Positions 5,191-5,773 of a stretch of DNA of 5,773 nucleotides are shown here, piece by piece. The stretch spans positions 1-5,773 of the forward strand of contig WFQT01000440.1 in the NCBI GenBank assembly GCA_015486895.1. Direction: 5' to 3'. Position 1 is the stretch's first letter, and every line of letters starts with the position of its first letter. The translations under genes were made by a program, and so were the position numbers. The notes beneath the pieces are model-generated. The model made no database searches. It saw only the letters and a program-made list of their open reading frames with translations, and was not told the DNA's origin. Origin of the DNA: Anaerolineae bacterium (lineage in GTDB: Bacteria; Chloroflexota; Anaerolineae; JAADDB01).

Positions 5191-5586
5191 ATGGGTAATC
5201 GAATTGACCATGTTGGCCTGGTTGTGAGTGACTTAGCGAGATCGATTGAATTTTATGTCCGGTTAGGATTCCGAGTAGAGCGCAGGATGGAGTTCCCAGG
5301 ACGAGAGATAGTGATCCTGACCAGCGGCGGGCCGGATGCCGCCAAGCTGGAGCTGTTGCGCTATGCAGAGACTGACCTGTCACAGACTGTGCCAGCCGAC
5401 CGGACTCTGCTTGGCTTAAGACATCTCGCTATTCACGTCGCCGACGTATCGGCGGTGTTCGAGCGGCTGGGACGAGGAGGCGTGCGCATGCTTCCTGACC
5501 CCCCATTCCAGCAAGCTGGCGGGCCCCCGATCGCCTTTGGCCTCGACCCGGACGGCGTGCTTTTAGAGTTTACGGAGATAGTGTGA
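5191..5586 (+). CDS. VOC-superfamily metalloprotein (glyoxalase/epimerase/dioxygenase-like)
   Basis: This 131-residue single-unit protein contains two beta-alpha-beta-beta-beta modules of the vicinal oxygen chelate superfamily. The four expected metal-ligand positions are visible: His7 in IDHVGLVVSDL, Glu54 in KLELLRY, His78 in LRHLAIHVADV and Glu126 in GVLLEFTEI. The ending LDPDGVLLEF is the usual DPDG-x-x-x-E signature. VOC members include lactoylglutathione lyases, methylmalonyl-CoA epimerases, ring-cleaving dioxygenases and resistance proteins, and the motifs do not decide between them. It lies 39 nt after the ThDP enzyme and 52 nt before the AOR gene, so a role with their intermediate is plausible. 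The start is ambiguous. ATG 5191 has GGAGA at 5179-5183 (7 nt spacing) and gives the family's typical short N-terminus. ATG 5167 has GGAGAAGG at 5151-5158 (8 nt spacing) and would add eight residues. Confidence 0.88.
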   Translation: MGNRIDHVGLVVSDLARSIEFYVRLGFRVERRMEFPGREIVILTSGGPDAAKLELLRYAETDLSQTVPADRTLLGLRHLAIHVADVSAVFERLGRGGVRMLPDPPFQQAGGPPIAFGLDPDGVLLEFTEIV

Positions 5587-5638
5587 ATTTGCTCGCACCG
5601 GCGGGCCTCTTCGAGGCATATCGGGGAAGGTTGGTGTC

Positions 5639-5773
5639 ATGGAGTTTGCATTTGCACGGGTGGACCTGAATTCCAGGGCAGTAGCTTACAGCAGCTTCGG
5701 CTCCTTGCTAATGGAGTATCTTGGTGGGCGGGGTCTAGGGGTTCGCATCTTGATCAACGAGATCGAGCCGGCA
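5639..5773 (+). CDS. Aldehyde:ferredoxin oxidoreductase (tungsten-type AOR), N-terminal fragment, cut by window end
   Basis: Only the first 45 codons lie in the window. The product begins MEFAFARVDLNSRAV and contains MEYLGGRGLGVRILINEIEP at 25-44. The YLGGRGLG motif, after an initial short strand of the form x-R-V-D-L-N, is the hallmark of the N-terminal domain of the AOR family. These are cytoplasmic tungsten/molybdenum bis-pyranopterin, [4Fe-4S] enzymes of about 600 residues that oxidise aldehydes to carboxylic acids with ferredoxin as electron acceptor. The ATG at 5639 has GGGGAAGG at 5623-5630, 8 nt upstream, and no earlier in-frame start is close. It is the fourth gene of the apparent operon and would accept an aldehyde made by the ThDP enzyme. 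The cysteine ligands and cofactor motifs are outside the window, so subfamily and activity are not visible. Confidence 0.85.
   Translation, partial: MEFAFARVDLNSRAVAYSSFGSLLMEYLGGRGLGVRILINEIEPA

Noticed and set aside
5605..5617. Small hairpin GCCTC-TTC-GAGGC between the VOC and AOR genes
   Set aside because: It has only a 5-bp stem with no T-run, and the AOR gene follows with its own Shine-Dalgarno, so it is not a convincing terminator and may be chance.

Overview
The window is about 5.8 kb of bacterial chromosome, probably from a member of the Chloroflexota (Anaerolineae or Caldilineae type). This rests on the secreted protein at 276-1658, which ends in a Pro/Thr-rich linker followed by a short 'YLPV' tail. 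I know that architecture mainly from Chloroflexota exported proteins. The start of an aldehyde:ferredoxin oxidoreductase (AOR) at the right edge suggests an anaerobic or facultative lifestyle. The assignment is an inference and no marker gene proves it.

Left part (1-1658, + strand): the last 100 codons of ychF (TGS domain of the Obg-like ATPase), overlapped by a gene for an exported protein. That protein has a signal peptide, three PPC-like beta-sandwich modules each carrying a Cys pair, a Pro/Thr tail built from a 48-bp tandem repeat, and the 'YLPV' end. A long stem-loop straddles its stop codon.

Middle (1659-2431): a short spacer, then a minus-strand VapC-like PIN-domain ORF. It lacks the first catalytic Asp motif and has no visible antitoxin, so it looks like a 5'-truncated remnant. 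Next comes a compact control region: a consensus sigma-70 promoter (TTGACA, 17 bp, TATAAT) with two copies of the palindrome ACAAACGTTTG, centred 33 bp apart. One copy overlaps the -35 box and the other lies at the expected transcription start. A roughly 125-nt leader with two mutually exclusive hairpins follows.

Right part (2432-5773, + strand): an apparent operon of a LacI/PurR-family repressor, an acetolactate-synthase-like thiamine-diphosphate (ThDP) enzyme, a small VOC (glyoxalase/dioxygenase superfamily) metalloprotein and the N-terminus of a tungsten-type AOR. Gaps between genes are about 15-55 nt, each gene has a good Shine-Dalgarno sequence, and I see no internal terminator or second promoter. 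The simplest reading is an autoregulated catabolic operon: the ThDP enzyme makes an aldehyde (or a C-C ligation product) from a 2-oxoacid, the VOC protein isomerises, epimerises or cleaves a pathway intermediate, and AOR oxidises the aldehyde to an acid while reducing ferredoxin. The substrate cannot be read from the sequence. This combination, under a LacI-type regulator with an altered effector-site motif, is the most interesting part of the window.
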